A DNA stretch of 8,849 bases from Candidatus Altimarinota bacterium (GCA_017984655.1 JAGNZB010000049.1:1-8849), one strand, 5' to 3'. Shown: positions 1-7,847, numbered from the stretch's first letter. Made by a program: numbers and translations. The notes: a model not told the origin generated them from the sequence alone.

Positions 1-3000
1 GATTGGGGGTGACACTGGCCAACAAGACATCTGCACTACCCCGCTGCCAAATTTCGACACTTTGATGGATCCCATGGAAGCTGGGGGCAATGCTTCCCGT
101 GATAATGCCATTACTAGCGTCAGCGCTAAATCTAGCTCCTTTGACTGAGATTTGAAATGCTCTTTTTGCTTCTTCCCCTTGGTTATCGATACTGCTGATC
201 ACGGCTGGGAAGCGTCCCATACTTTGGGTGGGATCAGTGGTGTTGACGGGGGTCATGCTGAATGTGAGGGGTGACTGCAATCTCGGTAAAGTCTCGACGA
301 GATAGGGGGGTAATACATCACCAAAAAAATAAGTGCTCATCAGAGTCTGCCGGGCGAGATGGCTCTCGCCATTACTGGAGATTGCCACAGTGTCATTGGT
401 TTTTGCTTGAGCTGGAGATACTTCTAGGGTTCGATCGGCAGGTAAATAGATCGGAGTGACATTCTTACCACTGTCAGTGATCACAGCGACATTGGTTTGA
501 GCTCCGAGGCTATCACGGACGGTGATCGTGCCATTGGCAGTCATTGGTATAGAAATAGTACCAGCTGCCGCCATGGTAATCTCATCGTTATTGACCATAC
601 GAATTGTGTACGGTGCTGTACCGCCGCTGACAGTCATTTGTTGATTGGTTCCGATAGCACTTTCTAGTTGTTGGGGGAATACTTCAGGATTGGTCACAAT
701 GACGGTATTTTCGAATGCACCAAAGTGGCCAGCACTATCCCGGACTTCAGAGACGATCGTGTAAATTCCTGGCTGAGCATAGCGATGGAGTAGTGGCGTC
801 TGTTCACTAACATTGCCTACTCGGCGAGTGAGATTAAATGCCTTTTTTACTGACTCATCCTCTAGGACTGTAGTATCGCCAAAATCAACTTTATAGTTCC
901 ATGTATACGCATTGGCTGCAGACCCACTAACATCCAGTGCCTGTCCTAGGATATAAATTGGTTCATTGACACCCACGATTGCGGTGATCTTTTTGCCTGT
1001 AGCTTTGCTTGTCCAAGTCCGGTCACGAGTCGTACTTTGCCAGGTCTCAGTGGAGATTTGTAGCTGATCTGATGACTGGTGCCCAATGGTTACTAATCCG
1101 AATTGTTTGAGAATCGTATTATTATCTAGTTCACGCAGGGCCGTAACGATATATTCGCCAGGAAATGTATAGATGTGTTTGCTTCTTTCTGCTGTGCTGA
1201 TGCCGATATCTCTACCGAGAGACCATGCTGTAAGCTGACTTGCGTCGCTTGTCAGGGCGAGAGGATCTCCCAGTCGTCCCTGAATCGTATTACCACTCAC
1301 GACAGTGCTCTGGGTGCTGTCTCCAGCTGCGTAGCTCTGCCAATAACCATTGGCACCCAATGCTAGCGATCCGGTAATGATGGTCTGGTTGATAGTGCCA
1401 GCTTCCAAGTTTGGTGTCGTACTTTCCAGTACTTCCCAATCACGAGTTGCTGACGTGTTTGTGGTGGTTCCATTTTCCAACACTGCTCTTACTGCAAAGT
1501 AATATCGTAGGTGTGGTTGCAAATTGGTGATACTAATTTCAGGCACCGGTCCACGACGGAGATCTTCTACAGTAATCAATCTGACATTCGCTTGTCCTGA
1601 TCGAACACTGCTCTCGTCAGTACCATAGACAACTTCATAACGTTGTACTGGTACCAGTCGTAATAAATTCTGAACCGTGATCTGTGGTTCGAGGAGGTAG
1701 TGCAGCTCGCTTTTTGTTGGTGCGGAGGCAAATTGCACTTGGGCGTTGTCCACAACAACTGGCTCTGCGATTGGTCTGCTACCAAAGTAACCCAAGGTGC
1801 TCAAGATTTGGTTCTGCTCGCTGATCACACTAAATGTAGTCAAGCTTGAGTAGGGATTTGTTTGCCAAATCAATTGCAAATTCTGATTATTGATTTGTGC
1901 CAGCGGGACCGTGGTTTGGGCGCTTGGTGTCAGTGGGCTTGCCAGTGTCAAAAGACAGTTGCTGCCAGTGATTGTGCCAGAAATAGTAGCCAGAGGTCTT
2001 TCAGCATTGCTTAGGCTGATGCTATTCGCTTGGCAAATATTCTCCATAGAGAAGAACACACTGCCACCGATACTGTGTTCATTCTCGCCCAAGCTACCAG
2101 ACAGCGTATTTGTGGTACTGACAAACACTTTGTGAATAGCACTATCGGCCCAGGTGGTCAGGTTACTTACAATAGTAGTGATACTAGTTTCAAACTCACG
2201 ACTGATACTCTTGCCACTGATAAAGTATTGTAAACCAGAAACAGTCCAGTTTTCTGACCGCCACAATGTCTCACCATCATCCCTTGTTAGTTGTACCTTC
2301 TGTCCGTCAAAGCTGAGGATAAAACGATATTCTCGTCCATTTTCAAATCGGGCAGTGCTAGTGCTTTGCTGACGAATCCCATGCTTGTCCCAAGCTGTTA
2401 TGTGGAGATCTCCGCTGGCGGCGACATCAAGTGATATGGTGTTGCGACTATTGTGCTCTAGGTCAGCTGTGAGCGTGAGCAGGTGCCCGCTGGTAGTGGT
2501 CACTATTTGCTGAGACCAAATGACATTGCCCTGGGTGAGGGGCTGTGAAAAGTCCACTTTGAGCTGAGCCTCCTGGCTGGTTCCATTAGTCCATCCCAAT
2601 GTGGTAAATAATCCTGCTAGATTGGTAACCCCGTCTCCAGCAGATCTTCCGCTACCGCGTAGCTCATAACTACTGGTTGGTTGGAATGAGCGCAGACCAT
2701 AAGTGCTAAATGGACAAAGTGTCATACTTGTACAGGCCTCTTCTAGGGGGAATGCTTGGTCGAAATGCAAATAATCACTGAGTAGAACTAGTGCTCGGGT
2801 ATCTTGATTGGATATTTTTGGTGTCTGCTCTAAGTTTTCACTAGCTGGTTGATTGTTGCTGTTGACCAGAATCTGACTAATAAATCCTTTGAAGTTAACT
2901 AACTGGAATAAAGAGCTGGTGTCAGTTACTGCGCCACTCAGCCAGTCCTCACCTGCTAGAATCACATCTTTGGTAATAGCATTGATCTTTGCTAGCTCAG

Positions 3001-4252
3001 CAGCACTTAGTTTTTTGTCACTGATTTGTTCTGCTGGACTACGGTAAAAGATGTCAGCTTCTTCAGAACGACCGAATATTCCCTGATCTGCACGGATTGT
3101 GGTGCTATCAAACTGGGACTCTGGGATCTTTGCTGTCTGTTTGACGCCGATTTGTACTGGCAGTGCATTGTCACCATTGGTGTCGAGTAGGAGGGTGACG
3201 TGATTACTTTCTGGTATCTTAATCCAGCCATCGAAAATCCCCCCCTCTGGTGGACTCTGGTATACGGTAGTAGAGAAATGTTGTCGATCAAGGATCTTGA
3301 GGGTGTCACCAGAATTAATTTGGTAATAGAGCTGAATGGCATTGATACCATTCGCTATCTCCAATGTTGGTCCACTAATAGTTGTCGGAGCCTCATCATT
3401 CTTCCCTTCGAAGTTGAAGGTTTGATTCCTATTTCCAGTCTGGGGTGGAAAGAGCCAGCCAGCTTTTGGAAGCGGTTTTGTAGTGGCCGTTGTGCTGCCT
3501 TGGTTCTGAAGACTTTCCAGGCCGGTTTGATTGGGAAAGAATACATTGTTCTTACTGATACTGATAGGGTCTACAGACTGAGTGAGGAGCTGGGTATTGT
3601 CTTGGAAAATAGTATTGTAGAGAAACATCCGATTGGTAGCACCACCACTGATTGCTTTTTTGTTATTGACCAAAGCACTGTTGCTAAGGCGTAGGTCGGT
3701 GTGAGGATTGGCAGCGATTGCTATATCTGCTTCCATGATTACCGTTCTACTGATGGTCGCTGCTCCTCGTGCTACTCGTAGTGCTGTTCCACCTTGCTCA
3801 AAGTGCAATGATTGCACTGCGCTGCCATTACTGAGCACCATGGAAGTTTTTCCAGGCAGGCCGAAGATGACAGTCGGTTCACTACCAGCTTGCCAGGTGC
3901 GACTGTCATAGCTACCACGAAGAATGACACCACTAGGTACAATCAAGTCATGCTCACTATAGCGTCCACTACTGATAGCGATTACACCATTTTTGACTGC
4001 TGCAAGTGCTGACTGGATCGTCAAATAATCTCCCTTTCCCTGGCTGTCTACTCTTGCTGTCACACTAATGCCTTCTGGTAGTGGTTGAAATGCAATGATG
4101 GTTTTGTTTTGTTCTTGGTTGATGTCTGTGATAGCGACAGTACCAAGTACCGGTGTCTCATCGGCCCAGGCTAGTCCGGGCATCAGCTGGAAGACCATGC
4201 TGATGATCAAGATAGGAGGAATGCTTTGTTGGAAAAGACGAGAAAGTTTCAT
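1..4252 (-). CDS. Giant secreted multidomain beta-rich surface protein (adhesin-like), C-terminus outside window
   Basis: The frame is open from ATG at 4252 to the left edge: 1417 codons without a stop, so the protein is longer than 1417 residues. Residues 1-30 form a signal peptide with a hydrophobic core and an AWA cleavage motif before DETPV. Residues about 72-245 look like a right-handed parallel beta-helix: a DYLTIQSALAAVKNG opening, SGRYSE, then short rungs such as ISRTVIMEADIAIAAN. About 295-372 looks like a beta-sandwich. About 570-695 resembles a LamG/concanavalin-type sandwich. About 842-942 is FN3-like (ISITNLQPHLRYYFAVRAV). About 1003-1057 and 1095-1187 are PKD-like (VDFGD, then HRYAQPGIYTIVSEVRDSAG). 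It has only four cysteines (507, 513, 740, 766), which could form two disulfides. The start overlaps the upstream stop as ATGA, and no Shine-Dalgarno is visible, so translation is probably coupled. Such architecture is typical of extracellular adhesins or carbohydrate-binding proteins. Module boundaries are judged by eye, no catalytic site was recognised, and the specific function is unknown. Confidence 0.85.
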   Translation of the reverse strand, partial: MKLSRLFQQSIPPILIISMVFQLMPGLAWADETPVLGTVAITDINQEQNKTIIAFQPLPEGISVTARVDSQGKGDYLTIQSALAAVKNGVIAISSGRYSEHDLIVPSGVILRGSYDSRTWQAGSEPTVIFGLPGKTSMVLSNGSAVQSLHFEQGGTALRVARGAATISRTVIMEADIAIAANPHTDLRLSNSALVNNKKAISGGATNRMFLYNTIFQDNTQLLTQSVDPISISKNNVFFPNQTGLESLQNQGSTTATTKPLPKAGWLFPPQTGNRNQTFNFEGKNDEAPTTISGPTLEIANGINAIQLYYQINSGDTLKILDRQHFSTTVYQSPPEGGIFDGWIKIPESNHVTLLLDTNGDNALPVQIGVKQTAKIPESQFDSTTIRADQGIFGRSEEADIFYRSPAEQISDKKLSAAELAKINAITKDVILAGEDWLSGAVTDTSSLFQLVNFKGFISQILVNSNNQPASENLEQTPKISNQDTRALVLLSDYLHFDQAFPLEEACTSMTLCPFSTYGLRSFQPTSSYELRGSGRSAGDGVTNLAGLFTTLGWTNGTSQEAQLKVDFSQPLTQGNVIWSQQIVTTTSGHLLTLTADLEHNSRNTISLDVAASGDLHITAWDKHGIRQQSTSTARFENGREYRFILSFDGQKVQLTRDDGETLWRSENWTVSGLQYFISGKSISREFETSITTIVSNLTTWADSAIHKVFVSTTNTLSGSLGENEHSIGGSVFFSMENICQANSISLSNAERPLATISGTITGSNCLLTLASPLTPSAQTTVPLAQINNQNLQLIWQTNPYSSLTTFSVISEQNQILSTLGYFGSRPIAEPVVVDNAQVQFASAPTKSELHYLLEPQITVQNLLRLVPVQRYEVVYGTDESSVRSGQANVRLITVEDLRRGPVPEISITNLQPHLRYYFAVRAVLENGTTTNTSATRDWEVLESTTPNLEAGTINQTIITGSLALGANGYWQSYAAGDSTQSTVVSGNTIQGRLGDPLALTSDASQLTAWSLGRDIGISTAERSKHIYTFPGEYIVTALRELDNNTILKQFGLVTIGHQSSDQLQISTETWQSTTRDRTWTSKATGKKITAIVGVNEPIYILGQALDVSGSAANAYTWNYKVDFGDTTVLEDESVKKAFNLTRRVGNVSEQTPLLHRYAQPGIYTIVSEVRDSAGHFGAFENTVIVTNPEVFPQQLESAIGTNQQMTVSGGTAPYTIRMVNNDEITMAAAGTISIPMTANGTITVRDSLGAQTNVAVITDSGKNVTPIYLPADRTLEVSPAQAKTNDTVAISSNGESHLARQTLMSTYFFGDVLPPYLVETLPRLQSPLTFSMTPVNTTDPTQSMGRFPAVISSIDNQGEEAKRAFQISVKGARFSADASNGIITGSIAPSFHGIHQSVEIWQRGSADVLLASVTPN
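689..985 (-). other. PKD-like module of the giant protein
   Basis: Residues about 1090-1188 contain the PKD hallmarks: a WNYKVDFGD strand, then HRYAQPGIYTIVSEVRDSAGHFG and a final strand ending VIVTN. An insertion of about 25 residues sits between the two motifs. A second, less clear copy precedes it at about residues 1003-1057 (AWSLGRD, then HIYTFPGEYIVTALREL). PKD modules are extracellular Ig-like spacers found in adhesins and secreted enzymes. Confidence 0.6.
1418..1729 (-). other. Fibronectin type III-like module of the giant protein
   Basis: Residues about 842-945 start with a Pro-containing strand (ASAPTKSELHY), continue through RYEVVYGTDESS, and end with ISITNLQPHLRYYFAVRAVLENG. The closing part carries the FN3 hallmark: a Leu-x-Pro turn, then an alternating Tyr/Phe/Val strand. 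FN3 modules in bacterial exoproteins normally act as spacers or binding units. Confidence 0.55.
3518..4039 (-). other. Right-handed beta-helix-like region of the giant protein
   Basis: Residues about 72-245 match the usual opening of pectate-lyase-fold/DUF1565-type repeats: a DYLTIQ strand, an alanine-rich helix (SALAAVKNG), then IAISSGRYSE and IVPSGVILRGSY. Short strands with Asn/Ser/Gly turns follow, at a rung spacing of roughly 20-25 residues. The family often binds or cleaves polysaccharide, but the Asp/Arg catalytic cluster of lyases or hydrolases could not be identified, so a structural or binding role is more likely. Confidence 0.55.
4163..4252 (-). other. Signal peptide of the giant surface protein
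   Basis: Residues 1-30 have a short basic N-region (K2, R5), a hydrophobic core (IPPILIISMVFQLM) and a small-residue exit (PGLAWA) directly before DET. This fits a Sec/signal peptidase I substrate with cleavage after Ala30. There is no cysteine for lipoprotein attachment, so the mature protein is either released or anchored by its unseen C-terminus. Confidence 0.8.
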
Positions 4253-5898
4253 TGTTTTTTCAAGAAAATATGCTGCGCATTGAGGTAGAGCAGTTCTTTT
4301 TGGTTATCACCATCAGTATCAGCTGCGAGAATGGGTTGTTGATTGGTGAGTGAGAAATTGCCTGTGAGCTGAATGATCGGGTTTGGTATTGTCCGAATAG
4401 TACTGATGGTGATTTCTTCGTTGCGTACCGTTGGCTCTGGGCTAGTAGCGATGATCTGGTAGTGTGTCCTTTGGCGTTGATGGAGCGCGTCAGGAACTTG
4501 GTTTCGAATATCTCCAGCTTCGGTGGCTAGAAAGAGCTGTGAGCGGTTGTTGCTGTCTATCGTGTACGTCTCACTGCCAATCTGTACCTGACGGCCTTTG
4601 AGACTATCGATTGGTAGATAATTGGCGTTGATATCGGTGATCACGCTACGAGATCCTTCTGCTGGGCTGTCAGCACTTGGCAAAGTGATTTGACCATAGC
4701 TGCTTTCGAAGACATTGCCTTCGTAGACGCCTGTATAGGTGAAGCACTCTTTGCCATTACCCAAATAAACTAAGCTCTTCTTTGTCTCCTCAGTGTTTAC
4801 TGTCACCCAGATTCGATCGCCGGCAAGTAAGGCTGCTTGTACCTGAGACAAACCGACTCCCGTCTCTGGTAATGGAATATCGATAGCAATTTGATTGGCA
4901 GTGACTTGTCGAATGGGAAATAATCTGTCTGGATTAGCACTGAAGGCAATGTAACTACCAGTGATTATGCGATCTCTGATGTCACTCGCCAACACATCAA
5001 TCAGCATAGTGGCAATATGGTTGGTATCATCATATTGCACGCGACTATTGGCCGCATGCCAGGTTTCTGTCGTGTGGGTGATCACAAATAGGTCTGCCTG
5101 GTTATCATTGTTGGCATTGCCCATGCCCATAGCGGTGATCGTCTCGATGTTGCGAGGGATATAGGGAATACAGCTGCTGCGAGCAAAAGCGTAGTCACCG
5201 GCGTTCTTGTCGACAATGAGTTGAGGATTCTTGCTGATGGCCTTTGTCGGCAATAAATAGGTCACGTATTCGTTGAGACTAAATGTTCGACGTAGGTCGC
5301 CGACATCATCGTTGGCTGAGGGAGCTAGTTGTCGGCTGAGATAGATCGCATTCCGAGGAGAGCTATCTGTTGGTCCAGTATTACTTGCCACTTGGTATTG
5401 GTTGCCATTGGCAGCAATGATGGTCGATTGACTCAGAATATTCTTACGGAGCAGCACATCAGTGATTATATAGTCGCTGCCTACTTCAGTAATTCGAGCA
5501 TATTGCCATTCTTTGCTATCGACTCTTTCTGCTGGTAGCAGGGTGACTAAGTCATTGAGATTGTCATTATTGATGTCAGCAGTCAATTGGGCTTGGGGAA
5601 CCTTCGTAAACTCAAGTCCGCGATAGGTGCGATAGCCACGTTCTTGCTGCGTGATAATTCCGCCTCGACCATCACTACCAATAGCCACAATCTCATCCCT
5701 TGCACCATCACTGGATGGTATGGTGTTGATAAAACTCACATCATTGATGTCGGTATCGATAGTAATGCCAGCACTGCGATCAAATGTGCTGGGATCAGGA
5801 AAGTCTTGATTGTTGGTAACTGCTCTTACTGGGCTCAGAAGAAGCCCAATCACGAGACCACTGATACCGATAGTGAGTGCGATGGGGAGGCTTTTCAT
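4249..5898 (-). CDS. Secreted FG-GAP/VCBS-repeat-like protein (549 aa)
   Basis: Residues 1-26 form a signal peptide (basic start, long Leu/Ile/Gly core, SPVRA exit). The mature protein contains several FG-GAP/VCBS-type calcium-loop signatures: ADINNDNLNDLVTLL at about 107-121, GNANNDNQADLFVI at about 260-273 and AADTDGDNQKELLYL at about 525-539. A weaker one is at about 65-75 (GARDEIVAIGSDG). These D-x-[DN]-x-[DN]-xxx-[DE] loops followed by a hydrophobic strand are typical of integrin-like beta-propellers. The spacing between motifs is irregular, so a complete seven-blade propeller is not evident from sequence. The only cysteines are 243 and 385, possibly a disulfide. No membrane anchor or sorting signal follows the signal peptide. 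The gene begins one base after the stop of the protease-like gene and ends overlapping the giant gene, so all three are probably co-translated. A role in ligand or partner binding outside the cell is inferred. Confidence 0.85.
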   Translation of the reverse strand: MKSLPIALTIGISGLVIGLLLSPVRAVTNNQDFPDPSTFDRSAGITIDTDINDVSFINTIPSSDGARDEIVAIGSDGRGGIITQQERGYRTYRGLEFTKVPQAQLTADINNDNLNDLVTLLPAERVDSKEWQYARITEVGSDYIITDVLLRKNILSQSTIIAANGNQYQVASNTGPTDSSPRNAIYLSRQLAPSANDDVGDLRRTFSLNEYVTYLLPTKAISKNPQLIVDKNAGDYAFARSSCIPYIPRNIETITAMGMGNANNDNQADLFVITHTTETWHAANSRVQYDDTNHIATMLIDVLASDIRDRIITGSYIAFSANPDRLFPIRQVTANQIAIDIPLPETGVGLSQVQAALLAGDRIWVTVNTEETKKSLVYLGNGKECFTYTGVYEGNVFESSYGQITLPSADSPAEGSRSVITDINANYLPIDSLKGRQVQIGSETYTIDSNNRSQLFLATEAGDIRNQVPDALHQRQRTHYQIIATSPEPTVRNEEITISTIRTIPNPIIQLTGNFSLTNQQPILAADTDGDNQKELLYLNAQHIFLKKQ

Positions 5899-5899
5899 A

Positions 5900-7816
5900 T
5901 TATCGAGATAGGGTCAGACAGGGGTCTCCAAGCAATGCCACATTTTCATTCAGTCCTGATTGGATCGCCTCTCCCAGCATAGCACCTGACGCCCAATTAA
6001 CTAGAGCCGGTGGGCTGGAAATCCCCGCATATTGTTGTCGGGGAGCAGCATCAAAACTGACTTTCGCACTAGTTGTTTCACCACCAACGATGATGGCAGC
6101 TAGACTCCTGCCTGTTGCTAGCTCTTGCCATGCCGCACTAGTGTTGAGCCCTGGACTAAGGCTGACAAAGCCTGAGAATACAGACAAAATACTCTTGCTG
6201 GCTAGATTGGCACTCTGAAGACAGTCGCTAGTCAGAAACTGAGCTACTTCTGGAGAGATCGTATTATTCACTACCTCAAAAGTGTTTGGCAGCGTGCTAA
6301 ATTGGTTGATTGGTGGTAGGTGATTTTTGGCAAAATAAATAGCGCGATCGTGGGGATTGAGGAAGTATCGCCATGCAAGGAGCTCATCAATCTGCTCATC
6401 ACTGATCTCGATTGCCGCCCAGCTGGCAATACCATCATCGCTATCTTCGAGAATACCTGGATGGTTGAAGCCCCCTCGAGGAATAGTGAGTGGTTGAGCT
6501 ACGGTAGAGGGGTCAAGCAGGATAGTTTGAATGGTGAGAGGTTCATCACTAATGCTTCTCACGAGAGATCCGGGGCGAATGACAAAGTATTGTCCCACTG
6601 GTGTCCCATTTACAAACACGGTATTTGCTTCTGTCGCTTTTGCCAACAAAGAGCCTCTAGGAATACTAGTGATCCAGTTTCTGAGGGCAGTAAACTGATT
6701 GTGTAGTAACTGAATAGGTTCGCTTCGAGGGTCTGGAAATGGATTGCTGGTAGTACAGACATTGTTATTACTAGTACTAACTGGTGTGGTTGTGAAAAAA
6801 CGGTAATTGATCGCTACTGGTGAAGTGAAGACTCCGATTTGTTGGAGGAAGTCCCCCATGGTGTTTTCATCCAAAGCTCTTTGCGTGGCTATTTGAGTAT
6901 TGCTAAAGCCAAGAAATTGGGTGCCAACCAATGGAAGAAGGTTGGTGATTGTGGCTAGTGCTGGTTCATCATACCAACCATCCAAGCGAGCACGGATGGC
7001 GTTGGTATTAATGCTGGGTAGTGATCTCCATCGTTTGGTTTGTTGTAGTGTGTCTTGCCAATTCTTCTCACTGCTAGCGAGGACATTTGTATAGCTTTTG
7101 AGGTTGAATGGTGTTGTCCCAGTAGGTGAAACAACCGATGTGGCGAAGTTCTGCCAAAGCTCATCATCATGGATCTGATCATTGGAAAACAGCGCGCGAT
7201 TGTAGGTCGTGGCGCCACTGTAGTAGTCATGATTGGCATTGAAATATGCTTGGAATCCTGTGACTCCCAGGTCTGGCAAATAGCCTAAGAGAATTTCCGG
7301 CTTAATATCATTTACTTGTTGTTGTGCTACAAATTTGTCAGTGCTACTGTCGAAGATGAAGTACTTATGTTCAAAGTCTCCATAGGGTAGTAAGCTACTC
7401 TGACTGAAACTAGCTTTTTCTACTGTTGGTAGTGGAAGATTGATGAGCAGTGCCCCTTGAAGCTTACTGTGGAAATAGCCATTTTCAAGGGTGTTGGTGA
7501 GGTTATATACTTGCTGATTTATGGTTGTTCCAGTCTGTAACGTGACAATCTTTTTTTCGATGACAATAGCAGGGTATTTCCCACTGAGAATAGGTGTGAT
7601 GTCGCTGATATAACGATCCAGCAAAGGACCAAGCCTTTCATCGTCGCTAGTCTGTACGACTACCCAGAAATGGTCGGTGGTGCTGTCACTACTATCAAGC
7701 TCTGCCCGTCCAATCCCCAACTTACTTTGGGATATAATGGCTATGATGAGGCCGATTAGTAAGGTAATGATAATGTAATTATGATATCGTCTTTGCATAA
7801 GCTCCTCTAGCGACAT
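5900..7816 (-). CDS. Membrane-anchored divergent C25/caspase-like (clan CD) putative peptidase, 638 aa
   Basis: An N-terminal transmembrane anchor (about 14-30, IIITLLIGLIIAII) precedes a large ectodomain. Several segments resemble gingipain-like C25 proteins in order: a Rossmann-like strand HFWVVVQTSDDE (49-60); the strand and turn GALLINLPLP (121-130); PEILLGYLPD with YFNANHDYYSG and RALFSND (173-213), matching the family pattern PEI-x2-GR followed by YF-x-x-NH-x-Y; GRSLAAIIVGGETTS (569-583); and a terminal GEAIQSGLNENVALLGDPCLTL (615-636) matching the usual final LGDP-x-L strand. Candidate dyad residues are His499 and Cys532 (LTSDCLQS), but the classic GHG motif is absent, so activity is uncertain. 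It could be an inactive scaffold. The stop is TAA. This is the first gene of a three-gene block of exported proteins, so processing or assembly of the two downstream products is a reasonable inference. The annotated start is 7816, but Met7 at 7798 is a strong alternative with a better ribosome binding site. Confidence 0.7.
   Translation of the reverse strand: MSLEELMQRRYHNYIIITLLIGLIIAIISQSKLGIGRAELDSSDSTTDHFWVVVQTSDDERLGPLLDRYISDITPILSGKYPAIVIEKKIVTLQTGTTINQQVYNLTNTLENGYFHSKLQGALLINLPLPTVEKASFSQSSLLPYGDFEHKYFIFDSSTDKFVAQQQVNDIKPEILLGYLPDLGVTGFQAYFNANHDYYSGATTYNRALFSNDQIHDDELWQNFATSVVSPTGTTPFNLKSYTNVLASSEKNWQDTLQQTKRWRSLPSINTNAIRARLDGWYDEPALATITNLLPLVGTQFLGFSNTQIATQRALDENTMGDFLQQIGVFTSPVAINYRFFTTTPVSTSNNNVCTTSNPFPDPRSEPIQLLHNQFTALRNWITSIPRGSLLAKATEANTVFVNGTPVGQYFVIRPGSLVRSISDEPLTIQTILLDPSTVAQPLTIPRGGFNHPGILEDSDDGIASWAAIEISDEQIDELLAWRYFLNPHDRAIYFAKNHLPPINQFSTLPNTFEVVNNTISPEVAQFLTSDCLQSANLASKSILSVFSGFVSLSPGLNTSAAWQELATGRSLAAIIVGGETTSAKVSFDAAPRQQYAGISSPPALVNWASGAMLGEAIQSGLNENVALLGDPCLTLSR
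7802..7808 (-). promoter_or_regulatory. Shine-Dalgarno-like AGAGGAG favouring an internal start at 7798
   Basis: Read on the minus strand, AGAGGAG lies just upstream of ATG at 7798-7796 (Met7 of the 638-residue frame); its GAGG core is 5 bases from that ATG. The upstream ATG at 7816 is preceded by AAGATGAACTA, with no recognisable binding site. Starting at Met7 gives MQRRYHNYIIITLL, a compact positively charged signal-anchor. This is the only clear Shine-Dalgarno in the window. Confidence 0.5.
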
Positions 7817-7834
7817 TAGTTCATCTTATATTAC

Positions 7835-7840
7835 CATAAT
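7835..7840 (+). promoter_or_regulatory. Possible -10 element (CATAAT) for recF
   Basis: CATAAT matches five of six bases of the -10 consensus and lies 24 bases before the recF ATG. The nearest -35-like hexamer is GCGACA at 7810-7815 (four of six matches, spacer 19), which is weak. It overlaps the predicted promoter of the divergent operon, so the two could compete for polymerase. The AT-rich gap makes chance matches easy. Confidence 0.25.
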
Positions 7841-7847
7841 CATAGCA
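7839..7847 (-). promoter_or_regulatory. Predicted extended -10 promoter (TGCTATGAT) for the surface-protein operon
   Basis: On the minus strand the gap contains TGCTATGAT, a full match to the extended -10 pattern TGnTATnnT; the hexamer TATGAT differs from TATAAT at one base. The position where a -35 would lie (CATGAA, 17 bases upstream) is poor, which extended -10 promoters tolerate. Transcription would start near 7832, leaving a leader of about 16 bases before ATG 7816 or 34 bases before ATG 7798. The longer leader includes the Shine-Dalgarno. Prediction only. Confidence 0.4.

Noticed and set aside
3007..3351. Minus-strand frame of 114 codons in a different phase from the giant gene
   Set aside because: The main frame is uninterrupted from 4252 to position 1 and carries coherent domains, so this overlapping frame is a chance opening.
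3200..3694. Plus-strand open frame of 164 codons
   Set aside because: It lies antisense inside the continuous giant minus-strand gene, has no recognisable domain or ribosome binding site, and its translation shows no family motif.
5587..6218. Plus-strand open frames of 131 and 113 codons over the junction of two genes
   Set aside because: They are antisense to well-supported minus-strand genes with signal peptide and domain motifs; their sequences look like reversed coding sequence.
6320..6706. Plus-strand open frame of 128 codons
   Set aside because: It is a shadow of the 638-residue C25-like gene, with no supporting motif.
7826..7839. Small inverted repeat TTAT/ATAA in the intergenic gap
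   Set aside because: The arms are four AT-only base pairs, too short to be a terminator or a convincing operator.
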